Origin: Centrapalus pauciflorus
Lineage: Eukaryota; Streptophyta; Magnoliopsida; Asterales; Asteraceae
DNA: 64,000 nucleotides
Assembly: GCA_020465985.1 (NCBI GenBank)
Contig: JAANYP010004684.1
Location: 179,001-243,000, forward strand
Reading direction: 5' to 3'
Below are positions 47,109 to 58,490 of the stretch, piece after piece (position 1 is the first letter of the stretch; each line of letters opens with the position of its first letter). The notes beneath the pieces were generated by a model. It saw only the letters and a program-made list of their open reading frames with translations. It was not told the origin of the DNA and ran no database searches. Made by a program: the position numbers and the translations under genes.

Positions 47109-49084
47109 CACTAGTACAAAAAGCATTAAAGAGCCCCCTTAATAAAACCAGGAAATAATAAAAACACTTAAAAAACCAGGTTACAAATTATCCTGTCTCT
47201 ACTTGTTAAAAGATAGATACCGGTTCTTTTATAAACAACCGCGCTTGATTTCCTTTAAATTTGTGTGCATTTACCCGTTTAATTGAGCATGGTTCATTTA
47301 AAAGAAACCCAGTTAATTGTTACTTGTTTTTGTTTTCCCCATCTACTTTAGTATCATTCCCAAAATTTCATTTCCCTCTTCCTGTTTCCCTCCTTCCCTG
47401 ATAGCCTTAACCCTAACGCTAAGCCAAAACCTAAACCCAGATTCCTACGTCACTCATTTTTCTATCAGTGACTCCCATCACCCACCTCCATCGTTTAACG
47501 TGTGCCTCACATCCCCTTCTTTCCCAGACCCAAATCAACCATGAAGAGGCACCAGTGATACAACCACGAAGAGTCGTTGCGATGATTATCTGTTCAAAGA
47601 CCTTCTTTTCCTATGATTCCTAACGTATTTCAATAAGATTCAAAGTCTATATCTTGCATAGTGATTTGCAAGTGAGTTTTAATAGCATTGTTGGTTTTTT
47701 CTTTCACAAAGCATTTCCAGCCTCTTTCAAGAAGCGATTTGGTGGTGATTTGTAACACCCTAAAATTTGTAAAACAATTTAATAATAATTAACTATGACA
47801 TAAGAATGGTTTATGTAGTGTTTGAATCCATTTAATATAGTTATGTCAAATCTTTTTATTTGGATGATGAATTATTAAATAAATGCAAGTTATAGCATTA
47901 TGATTTTGTTTTGCATATAAAAAGATGAGTTGTGAAAGGGCTTATGTTGTAAAAAGATGAAAGTTGGAGGGTCGGGATGGCCAAAGGCCAAATCCCTCCC
48001 CTTTTCTTTCCTTTGATCGTCCAAACCCACACAAACACGCACATTCACATTTCACTTTTTTGTTTCAAAAAGAAAGAAGAGAGAAAAGAACAAGGAGGCT
48101 AGGGTTTTGGAGTTTGATGAGCAAAGGTGAAGACTGAAGTTCATAACTTTGATATTGGGAGCATCTTGGAAGATATAAACATCTCCACTCTTCTTCTTAT
48201 TCTTCATTTCTCTCCATTTCACCATTGTTGGAGAATGGAACCCTAAATGGGCTTTGTTGGGTTGAGTCAATAAATGACCCTAAAATCACGTAGAGGTTAA
48301 TGTTTATGGCTTATAAACGTATTTGGGTCATATATATGTGATTGATTGGATTGAAGTGGTGATTTGAGTGAAAACCCAAGTTGGAGCTACATTTGAGCTC
48401 CAATGGTGGATGAGATGGGGTTATAGTGTTTTTGCATATTTCATATGATAAATTATGATCCAAATATTTTATTTATAGCAATGGAATTAAGTGGAAGCTA
48501 GTAGGAACTCATTTGGAGTTTTGAAGGCTTAGTTTGGGTTTTGGTCATTTAGAACCCATTTGGAGTTCATATGAATTCCATGAGCTAATGAAATGCTATG
48601 TTATGGTATAATGTGTTTAGAAAGTATTCAATTATGTTATTGAAGTGTCTTCATGTGTCGGGAAACACAAAACATGTGCAAGAACTCGATTTGGTGTTTT
48701 AAGTCTAAACCGCACGCCACGTGTTCGGTGAAACGCCTCAACAAGTAACTAAACATTTTGGGATTGAGTTTTAATGTTTAAATATAAATTGAATGTCTAA
48801 ACATAGCCCAAATATGTTTAATAGTTCTATGGGATTGGTTAGAATTGAATACAAGCTCAATTGGAGCTCGGTGTTGTCAGTTGGAGTTTTCGGTCATTTT
48901 AGGACTCATTCGGAGTCTGTATGAACTCCATGGAATCATAGAATGATATGAAGTGATTCTAATATGTTTAGAGGGGTTTAAGGGACCCTAATATGCTAAT
49001 TATGTTGTTGGTAGTCCCTTACGAATGTTAGAAGCATTTATGGAGGTTTGGGGGAAATTGAGTGCATTTATGACATTAAATGTG

Positions 49085-51532
49085 CAGTTGGACGAATCCA
49101 GTATAATGACACCATCACCCGCTTTTATCATCTGCTGACAGAGCTTGAAAGTCACGGGATTGAGTATAATGACACTGAGAAGAACAATAAGCTTCTTGAT
49201 GCCTTACCAGCCAAATAGGCGATGTATGTGGCAATGATCAAGCTTAATGAAGACAAGTATTATACCCAATCTTTGGAGGATATAGTGGGAACGTTGCGAG
49301 CTTATCATTTCGAGCTACTGAAGGCCGAAACGGATTACAAACAAGTCCAAAATCCAGCCATGTATTTTGGAAAATCAACAAAACCTTCAACGACAGCTGA
49401 TCTGAAGACTGCTACAGCGTTTTTCACCGGAGAAACGTCGTCACCAGCAGAGACTGATGACACACTAAACAGAGCGTTCTTAGGGTTGGGAAGATCAGAA
49501 GAACAGCAGCCTCAAGCACCACAGGCATCAACATCTCAGGGCTACTCTAAGATGCCCATGAGCGCTAAATCGGCCGAAGAACATTTGAACTTGCTTGCGT
49601 CATTTGTGGCCGCATATGGAAACTGTGTTCAGGGGAAAATAAACGATCCTGCTCTCTGGGATGAAGTCTATGATCAGGTTGACCCTGACGATCTTGAAGA
49701 AATGGATCTCAAATGGCAACTGGCCATGGTAACCCAACGGGTTAAAAGATTCATCAAACAGACTGGGAGGAATTTGACAATGAATAATAAGGGGATTGGC
49801 TTTGATAAGTCCAAAGTCAAATGCTACAACTGTCAAGGTCTGGGACACTTCGCCAGAGAATGTCAGAGACCGAAGGTAGATACGTACCAAGGGCAAAATC
49901 AGCATCATGGACAGTTTCAGAATCAGTCTCAACAGAGATACCTTCCAAGTTCATCATCTGGTCAAGCCAATCTAGCTGGTCTATTATCGAACGTCACATC
50001 AGACAGACAGCTGAATGGTACCTACGACTGGAGCTCACATCCAGAATCAAATGCTAGGGCTTTTATGGCTGAAGTCACGGAGAATGGATGTGAAGGGGAA
50101 GAGCAGACCACAAGGGACAGCAATCCGATGTGGGTGGAGAAGACGAATGATCAGACGCTCCTGGAGTTTGCCGCTCAAATGGCCAACGTGGAATCCGATA
50201 ACACAAAGGTTAGTCTGAATTACTCTCTTTTTCAAATGAGCTATGTGTGTTATGTGTTACTTCTAACGATAGGTTGAATCTAGTCTTAAATCACACAAAA
50301 ACATAACTACTCAAAATGAGTCTTTAAAGGCTGATAACGCTAGCCTAAATGACATTAAGCAAGATCTTAAGGACAAGCTTAAAGCTGATGCTCAAGATGT
50401 CATAGTTCTAAAAGACAAGCTAAGTGAGCAGTGTGTTAGATTAGAACTAATGTATGAGCATGTAGAGGCCTTGACCAAAGATCTTAAGACAAAAGAAGTA
50501 GAGTTAGCTGAAACTAAGGTGAAGGTAGCCGAGGCAAATAGTAAGCTAGAGAAGTTTAGGAATTCAAGCCTGAACCTAGGGAAAGGTTTAGATGCTCAAC
50601 GCCAATCTAAAAAGCCTGTAGGTCTAGGATTTCATGAAATTCCTCCACCTTTTAATGCAAACTATGTGCCTCAACCTCAGGAGAAAACTGATAAATCAGT
50701 AGACATAGAGGACATACCTGCACCTATATCTGAGCCTATAAAAGAAAATACACCTAAGGTGACTGATACAACCATCAAGGTTAAGAAAGTCAAGTTTGTG
50801 TCTTCCTCCAGTGAAACACCTGCAGGAAAACATAAAATTGATTTTAATGATCAGGACGATGAACCAGTCGCGATAGATGTTCAAAAGGACCAAGACACTA
50901 GTCAGACACCTAAGTCTAAGGGCACCCACAAGAAGTCCATTGACAAGATGTCTTGCTTTAGATGTCATGAAAAGGGGCATGTTGCTTCTAACTGTCCGCT
51001 TAGGAAAACTGAAGTTACACCTAAGACAGGGAAGCCAACACCAGTTAAGCCCTCAACAAGTGTGGCAAGCACTAGTAGTTCTCAGAGTACCAAGAAAACT
51101 GTGCAGGCTACACCAAAACAAGTTGTGAAACAAATACCGGTAAAGGTTGGACCAAAGGAAGTGATTAGGACTAATTCACCGAATCGAGTCGTAAATCAAT
51201 CTAGGACTGGACCTCAACAACAATATAGGAGAACAACACCTAGCAGAGCATACACTCCGGTTAGGTCACACACTCCTATTAGACATCACACACCGGTTAG
51301 AGCTCAGGGATCACAATCTGAAATGCAATATAATCGGAATTACTCAAGAGCTCCACAACAAATGCCTACTCAAAGGCAAAGAGTGAATTTACATCACTCG
51401 GCACCACAACAAACTCCTGTTCAACGACCCAAGTCACCTGAAAGGCGACATGGGTATTTGAAAGAGTTTAAGTATGTGGACGAGAATGGTATAACCAAGT
51501 CAGTTATGGCTTGGGTTCCCCGTGATAACTAA
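49085..51532 (+). pseudogene. Copia gag, 5'-truncated (fragment C)
   Basis: The gag frame runs from RFYHLLTELESHGIEY onward with the same domains as A: a zinc knuckle near 49825-49865 (CYNCQGLGHFAREC), coiled coil, and a second knuckle near 50953-50995 (CFRCHEKGHVASNC). A Gln/Pro/Arg-rich tail ends WVPRDN. A TAG at 49216-49218 replaces the Trp codon of A and B. Small indels between about 50232 and 50450 shift the frame. The first ~110 codons are missing at the junction with the solo LTR. Confidence 0.88.
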
Positions 51533-54500
51533 CCTATTTTTCTTTCATGTGCAGGAGATTACCACAGGTCCAAACAACAAATGGTTCGTCGATAGTGGAT
51601 GCTCCAGGCACATGACAGGGGAAAGAAGTCTCCTTACAGACTTCAAGGGTGGGAATCGGGGATTTGTATCATTCGCGGGAAATAAAGGAGGAAACATCAC
51701 GGGTACCGGAGTGGTCACTAATGGGACGATCAAGTTGGATCAAGTTTATCACGTTGATAAACTGGTTCACAATCTCATTAGTGTATCTCAAATCTGTGAC
51801 AAGAAGAATTCTGTGTTGTTCACTGACACTGAAGCGTTAGTGCTAAAGCCGGGGTTCAAGATTCCTGAAGAGTGGATATTGATGCGGTCACCAAGGAAGA
51901 ATGACTTGTACATGCTTGATATGAACAAGCCGGAGACTTCGATGGGGCCAATCTGTTTGTTATCCAAAGCTTCGGAGACGGAATCAGTGTTGTGGCACAG
52001 ACGCATGGCACATTTGCACCGAAGAAAAATGAACTACATAACTAAAAATGGATTGGTGCAAGATGTGCCTATGAAGAGTTTTCAGTTCGAGGACAAGTGT
52101 CTACCATGCAAGAAGGGCAAACAACATAAGAAGACACACAAGTCCAAGACTCAGAATTCCATAATCTCTACATTCGATTTGCTGCATATGGACCTCTTCG
52201 GACCAATCAACAAAAGGAGTATAGGTGGTAGTTGGTACTGTTTAGTTATCACTGACGATTACTCACGATTTTCTTGGGTTTTCTTTCTAGGTACAAAGGA
52301 CGAGACGGCTTCCAAGCTTATCGGGTTCTTAGACCAAGTGGAGAATTCCTATGGAACACGGGTTAAAAGGCTTCGTAGTGATAATAGAACAGAATTTAAA
52401 AACATTGTAATTGGTGTCTATTGCCTATCAAAGGGCATAGTGCATCAATTTAGTGCACCATATGAGCCTCAACAAAATGGGGTGGCCGAACGTAAAAACA
52501 GGACATTGATTGAGGCAGCTAGGACTATGCTTTCGGATTCAAAGCTTCCTACTATGTTTTGGGGGGGAGGCAGTGAATACCGCATGTCATATTTTGAACC
52601 GGGTCCTAACTGTCAAATCTTTGAACAAAACCTGTTATGAAATTTTGAATAAACGGCCACCTAATTTAACTGGCTTCGAACCGTTTGGGGTACCATGCAC
52701 TTTATTGCGTACAAAACATCAACCGAAGTTTGGTGAAAAGGCTGACGAAGGATACTTCCTAGGTTATGTGCTGAACTCACCAAACAAACGGGTTTTTAAC
52801 AAAACAAATGGTACAGTGGAAATTGTGTATAACATTGAAGTCACAAGTTATACACATGAACCCCAAACAGGTCCGAAATGGATATTTGACTATGATAAAT
52901 TATTTGAGTCATTTAACATTCCTTTGGATAAAAATGCAGGTACAATCGAAAAGGACATGGCGACGTTGCATCTGAATGACGAAGGTCATACCTTTCCGAG
53001 GACTACATTTCAATCCACATCCGAGTCTACTTCGACTGAAGATGGATCTCCAGAAGTCGCTGATCCAGAAGCACCTTCAACTGAGAATCAGACTCAGGCA
53101 ACAAATTACAACTCTGAGGAAAATGTCCACGATGAGGAAAATGTAGAATCTGAGGAAGTTCCCCCATTAGGTGAAATAGGATCTATCTTAGGAGATAATC
53201 TGAGAGTTGACGAGATAGAGACCTCTAGGATCAACAAGAACCATCCTATAGAAAGCATCATAGGAAATCCTAATGAGGGTGTGAGGACTAGGAGTAGTTT
53301 AAATAACAACACAGTGTTGTTGTCGATGATAAACGACTCCGAGGCATATCATACCTGTCTCTATTCTTGTTTCATATCGCAAGTAGAGCCTAAGAATGTG
53401 CAAATGGCACTTAAGGATAACTCCTGGGTTGAAGCGATGCAGGAAGAACTCTCTCAGTTTAGGAAACTAGAAGTGTGGGAGTTAGTTCCATTACCTCGAG
53501 CGGAAATTGCCATAGGAACCCAATGGGTTTTTAAGTGCAAAAGAGACGATCTGGGTATAGTTACTCGCAACAAGGCTAGGCTAGTTGTAAAGGGTTTCAA
53601 CCAAGAGGAGGGAATCGATTACAATGAGGTGTTTGCGCCAGTAGCAAGGCTGGAAGCCATTAGGTTGTTTCTGGCTTTTGCCTCCTTCAAGGGCTTTAAG
53701 GTCTATCAACTAGATCTGAAGAGTGCTTTCCTATATGGGAAAGTGAAGGAGCTGGTGTATGTAGAACAGCCGCCCGGATTTACAGATCCAAAATATCCTG
53801 ATAGAGAATATCGTTTAGATAAGGCTCTATATGGATTGCATCAAGCACCAAGGGCGTGGTATGAGACTCTATCCAACCATTTATTAGAGAACGGGTTTGA
53901 AAGGGGTAGGATAGATAGTACGCTGTTCGTTAAGAGAAAGGGAGAACATTTCATCTTGGTACAAGTGTACGTCGATGATATCATTTTTGGATCATCAGAC
54001 AAACAAATGTGCAAAGATTTCGAGAAGGTGATGAAGTCGAAATTCGAGATGAGTGCTATGGGAGAGTTAAATTTCTTTTTGGGGTTACAAGTTGACCAGA
54101 AGAAGGAAGGTATGTTTATCCATCAGACGAAGTATGTCTATGACATACTGGAACGCTTCGGGATGGAAGGAACTAAACTGACTGCCCATTTCAGCACGCC
54201 GATTCAAGTGAATCACAATCTCGGACCGGGTACTGAAAGTGATGCCGATGTGGATCCGACGTTATATCGGGCCATGATTGGATCACTTATGTATTTAACT
54301 GCTTCAAGACCTGACATCATGTTTGCTGTGTGTATTTGTGCTAGGTTTCAAGCTAATCCGAAGGAGATGCACATGAAAGCTGTGAAGCGGATTCTACGAT
54401 ACCTCAAGTCGAAACCGAAGCTGGGACTTTGGTATCACGCGGAGGGAGATCTAGAGTTGGAGGCGTTCACAGATTCTGACTACGGAGGATGCAGCTTGAC

Positions 54501-54924
54501 GCGCAAATCAACAACTGGAGGTTGTCAATTCCTAGGAGGGAGACTGGTATCCTGGCAATGCAAGAAACAGACGTCGGTAGCCGTGTCAACGTGCGAGGCC
54601 GAGTATGTTGCTGCTGGTAGTTGCTGCTCACAGGTTCTGTGGATACAACAACAATTGCGGGATTACGGTTTGGTTTACACTCAAACTCCTATTAGGATAG
54701 ATAACCAGTCTACTATCGCAATAACTAATAATCCAGTTAAACACAGTAAAACAAAGCACACAGACATAAGGCATCATTTTATTCGTGATTGTGCTGAAAA
54801 GAACTTAATCAAATTGGTAAAAGTGGCAACGGACGATAATAATGCTGACTTATTTACCAAAGCCTTTGATAAGTCACAGTTTGAATATTTAATTCAACTA
54901 AATGGAATGCGCAACCCAGAGTAA
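51522..54924 (+). pseudogene. Copia pol: PR-IN-RT-RH (fragment C)
   Basis: The frame opens just after gag with the protease WFVDSGCSRHMTG, then the integrase zinc region (WHRRMAHLHRRKMNY, CLPCKKGKQ). The integrase core has DLFGP and the PQQNGVAERKN block; the middle motif reads SDNRTEF where A has SDNGTEF. RT has the intact YVDDIIFG active site, and RNase H carries TDSDYGG, STCEAEYVA and ADLFTKAFD. A single break is visible: a run of 7 G at 52561-52567 where A has 6, shifting the frame inside integrase. RT and RNase H downstream are uninterrupted to the stop at 54924. Confidence 0.93.
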
Positions 54925-57057
54925 TTTGACCTTAGTGATAGTTTATTTCCTTTTATAGTTGTAGTATTTCTTTCTTTTTATAGTAAGTCTGCTAATTTAG
55001 GATAGTTTCTATTTTTAGTAAGTTAGTAGGTTATCTTCTTTTATTGCTGTTTCTTATGAAAAACAAAAGAAAAAAAGAGAGAAAATCATAAAAATACAAA
55101 AAAAAGGAGAATATCAGAAAAGGAGTTAAGTCTTAGATGCATAGGTTCAAAGTGACGAAAATTAGCACAGTCGTTACATACTCTAAGTGTTTAGGCTTTC
55201 ACACATAATGCACCTAAAATTCCAAGTGTTATACTTTATTTTAGTTTGATGTGTTGGTAGGCATAATACATATAGGGAATCTCAAGGCTAATAAAATATT
55301 CAAGAAAAAGTCAAACGTGTCGCTAACTTAGATGTATGACCAATCGGTCTTAATTTTTATGTACAAGACATACAAACTTTGAGTCTAAATGAGGTATGCA
55401 AACTTTCTGGGGATGTATAGCAACATCAATTACATCTTAAAATGGAAAGAATAGAAAAATCATACAAAATTGAGAGTCAAACACATGTAACTCTGTTGTA
55501 CGTAAGTACAGACCTGTTGCCTCTGTTTTGATTCGGGTTAGCAAGATAAGTCGCTTTGTTGTACGTCGGTACAGACCTGTCACCGCTGTCTTGCTAGCTT
55601 TAAAAATAAACCTTAAGTCAAACTAAGACACTTTGTTGTATGAAAATACAGACCTGTGTCCGATGTTTGTCTTTTAAAGAAAGTTTGCAAATACCAACAA
55701 GTTAGAATCTTTGTCTGTATGCTTTGATCATAAAAGTATGTCTATGTCTGAGCCATGTAAGATAATTTCATGATAAATAAAAATGCCAAGGGATATTCCG
55801 AAATGTAGCATGTTTAAAGGGGTAAATACCAACAATCGGCTAAATGGGTATTTCACGACAAACAATCAAAGGAATCAAAAATTCCAAAGTGTGAAAGTTT
55901 AAGTACTGAAAGTGAGTATCTGACACCGCTATCTGATTGAACCTTTCTTTGACTATACTCATCAAAAATATTTTGTTAAGTGTTTAGCATGGGTTGTAAA
56001 TTTTAATAAGTGTAGTTTAAGTCTAAGTTAAAATTTTTGTTCAAAATTTTAATTTTACCTTAGTTTATTTTATTTTATTTTATTTTATTTTTATTTTTAT
56101 TCTACTTAGGAAAAAAGGTCAAAAATTACTGTGGGTGCATTCATAGTTGGATAAAATAAACACTGCATGAAAAATCTTGTGCTTAGGGTAAAAGATTTGG
56201 CATAGTTTATTCCGTTACACAATAAGGGTGAAAAGGTTGAAAAAGTTGAATTTATTTCAAAATTTTCGAAATTTTTCAAAGTTTCAGGGGTAATTCGAGT
56301 TTAGGTCAAACTCGAAATTGGCTGATCTCGAATCTGTCAGTTGATTCGAATCTGTCATTAGACTCGAAGGTAGGTGTTATAAATAGGTTAACAGTAATCG
56401 TCATTACTCTATCTGTTTTCGAATCTGTTCCTTCGAATCTATCTGGAGATCTCGAATCTATTTGCTCGACTTTGCCGACTTCACTAAAAACAACTATTTG
56501 TCGAGTTTCTTGCTTGTGTGTTCGGTTCTACTCAAAGTTCTAGGTATAAACAACTGGTTTGTACAAGATTCAAGTAGTTTTATACACCATTTAAGCCAAA
56601 ATCACCGATTTTTGAAGGTTTATTGGTCGAAATCGTGTTTTTCAAAATTACAAAGTTTGGACCGGTAAAGAGTCAAATTAAAGGCAAATATCTGTGATTA
56701 GAACCTAGTAGGACTAATGAATGTGATTTTCTAAGTTCAAAATGGTTAAAATCATGGAGTTTGGTGATGATGTGGGCCGACGAGTTCGAATCTGTTCATG
56801 ACCAGTCTCGAGTTTGTTAGTAAACTCGAGAATGTCATTACATTCGAATGTATCATCAAACTCGAAAAGGAGTTGCTTCGAATCTGTTTGTTCGAATTTG
56901 TCAATTTATTTGAATTATTCAATTTAAATTTAATTAAACTTGTAGAAATTCATATGTGTTGGATTTTGTACTTAAACAAGTTCAAAATAAAACAAATTTG
57001 AATTTAAACAAGTTTATTCATTTCTAATAATTCTAATATTTTATCCATTGTGCAGAT
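54925..57057 (+). other. pol-env spacer of fragment C
   Basis: There is no gene. The first 900 bases match the spacer of element A. The stretch contains the three hairpins (55497-55650), a TTTTATTTTA tract near 56065-56100, and a region with ATTCGAATCTG/CTCGAA words (56290-56460 and 56780-56910) like those of element B. The last bases before the envelope-like ATG end in TTGTGCAG, a possible splice acceptor. Confidence 0.7.
55497..55650 (+). other. Three tetraloop hairpins, fragment C spacer
   Basis: Stem-loops are TGTAC-GTAA-GTACA (55497-55510), TGTAC-GTCG-GTACA (55560-55573) and TGTAT-GAAA-ATACA (55637-55650). All are preceded by CTCTGT, CTTTGT or CTTTGT and followed by GACCTGT. In the third, the closing C-G pair is replaced by U-A, a compensatory change. 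Two of the loops are of GNRA type (GTAA, GAAA). Confidence 0.75.
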
Positions 57058-58490
57058 ATGGCAGAAAGAGTATTCGTGCCTAAGCATAATATGGTCATTC
57101 CCCCCGACCATCATATCCCTGAAGCGCAGGGTTTACGACAGATGATGGATTTTCTAGTGGAGTCTAGGATTTCGTTTGCATTATCCCATAACATCCAAAT
57201 TGTGATTCCCTATGTACGGCAGTTTTATGAACATCTGCAAGTTGATTGTACCGTCACGCCAACTGTTCTAAGGACAAGGATAGCAGGACAGCCGTTAGTA
57301 TTTTCAGCTAATATGCTGCGTCAGGTTTTGCAGCTGGGAACTCAGGAGGAAGAAAATGGACCTATAGACTTCCCGTTAAGTATTAGGCAGGCTGCCTTTC
57401 TGAGGATGGGCTATAGCTTGGATGTTACTAAAACATCCTATATGAAGAGTGGGCTCATAGGGCAGTGGAGATTTCTGGCGCACGTATTCATGGTTTGTTT
57501 TGCGGCCAAGAAAGCGGGACTCGAATATATTGTATCGAAGATCCAATCTGGGATGATCGCTTTGGTTTATAATCGGCGCTTCAGTTTTTCTGAAATGTTT
57601 TTCTCAGAGTTTGTTCATCAAATCACTGCGCCAGAACGCGAAAGATTGTTGTTATACCCCCGATTTGTGATGATGCTCATCAGGCACTTCTTGCCGAATT
57701 TTCCGCAGCTAAATGAGATTCAAAGTGTAGCGGTTATTGACAAAAGGATTTTTGTTGATTGCTCCTCCCATAGAGGAAGGTTAGCAGTTCCGGTCGAGCG
57801 ACCGTTGTTTGGAGCTGTAATAGACAGGAACTTTGTAGCACCAGATGATGCCAATTGGGCAGGTGAAGTGGAAGTTCAGCTAAGACAGCCGCAACAACAA
57901 CCACGACAACAACCGCGCCCTCAGCAACAGAGGAGACACCAAAGAGCTACCGCGAGTCAAACTCAGGCAAGTAGGCCTTCTACAAGTCAATAACCAGAGG
58001 CACAAGAGGCAGGGCCTTCAAGTGCAGCACCAGAATCTGAGCAGATAGCCCAAACACTGGAGGAAATCTGGGCATCTGGGCCTCATGCAAATGAAGAGAT
58101 AACTGCTGAGCTGGTTGATCAATTACTAGAGCCTCCGGAAGGAGAAGATGATGTTCTTAGGGAAGTGGACGAATATCAACCTGAACAGACCGGTAATGAC
58201 ATGTCATCGTCAGCTATTGAGTCGGAAGATATGGAAGAAATAGAGGTTGAAGTTCCAGAGTCTGTCTCTGCAGAACCATCTGTTCAAATAGGTACTTATG
58301 GATCGAGGCTAGTGGTAAATGAAGAAGCCTCACGGCGACGACCATCTCGGGAGTCTGATGACTCAGATTTCGAAGAAGAAGAAGTTGCCCCATTAGTGAC
58401 AAGGCAAAGGGCTAAGCGTCATCGCTTTATGCAGGGAGCTACCTCAGCTTCAACTGCACAGCCTGAAGTAGTGGTAGACCTTACAAGGTC
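57058..58490 (+). pseudogene. Envelope-like ORF, N-terminal part (fragment C)
   Basis: It starts at the Met at 57058 (MAERVFVPKHNM), right after a TTGTGCAG site. Residues 1-270 form a globular domain with hydrophobic and aromatic blocks (IQIVIPYVRQFYEHLQVD, VFSANMLRQVLQL, RFVMMLIRHFLPNFP) laid out like the N termini of the SIRE and E third ORFs. A Gln/Arg/Pro-rich tract follows (about 280-300). A single in-frame TAA at 57991-57993 interrupts it, after which an acidic, Ser/Glu-rich stretch continues to about 58490, where the gypsy LTR resumes. The C-terminal domain, preserved in A at 7737, is missing. There is no signal peptide or clear membrane helix. Function unknown. Confidence 0.75.

Larger units (their letters stand above)
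49085..58490 (+). mobile_element. Copia fragment C, no LTRs
   Basis: This is an internal fragment of a copia element of the A/B family, inserted in the gypsy solo LTR. It starts within gag (equivalent to about 14980 in A) and ends inside the envelope-like ORF; neither LTR nor primer site is present. The order is gag, PR-IN-RT-RH, hairpin spacer, envelope-like ORF. It is the most complete record of this family's pol and of the N-terminal half of its third ORF. The exact ends cannot be fixed by eye. Confidence 0.75.

Noticed and set aside
47317..47544. 75-codon frame near the CACTA left end
   Set aside because: Pro/Ser-rich translation without motif, in a subterminal transposon region; a captured exon is possible but not supported.
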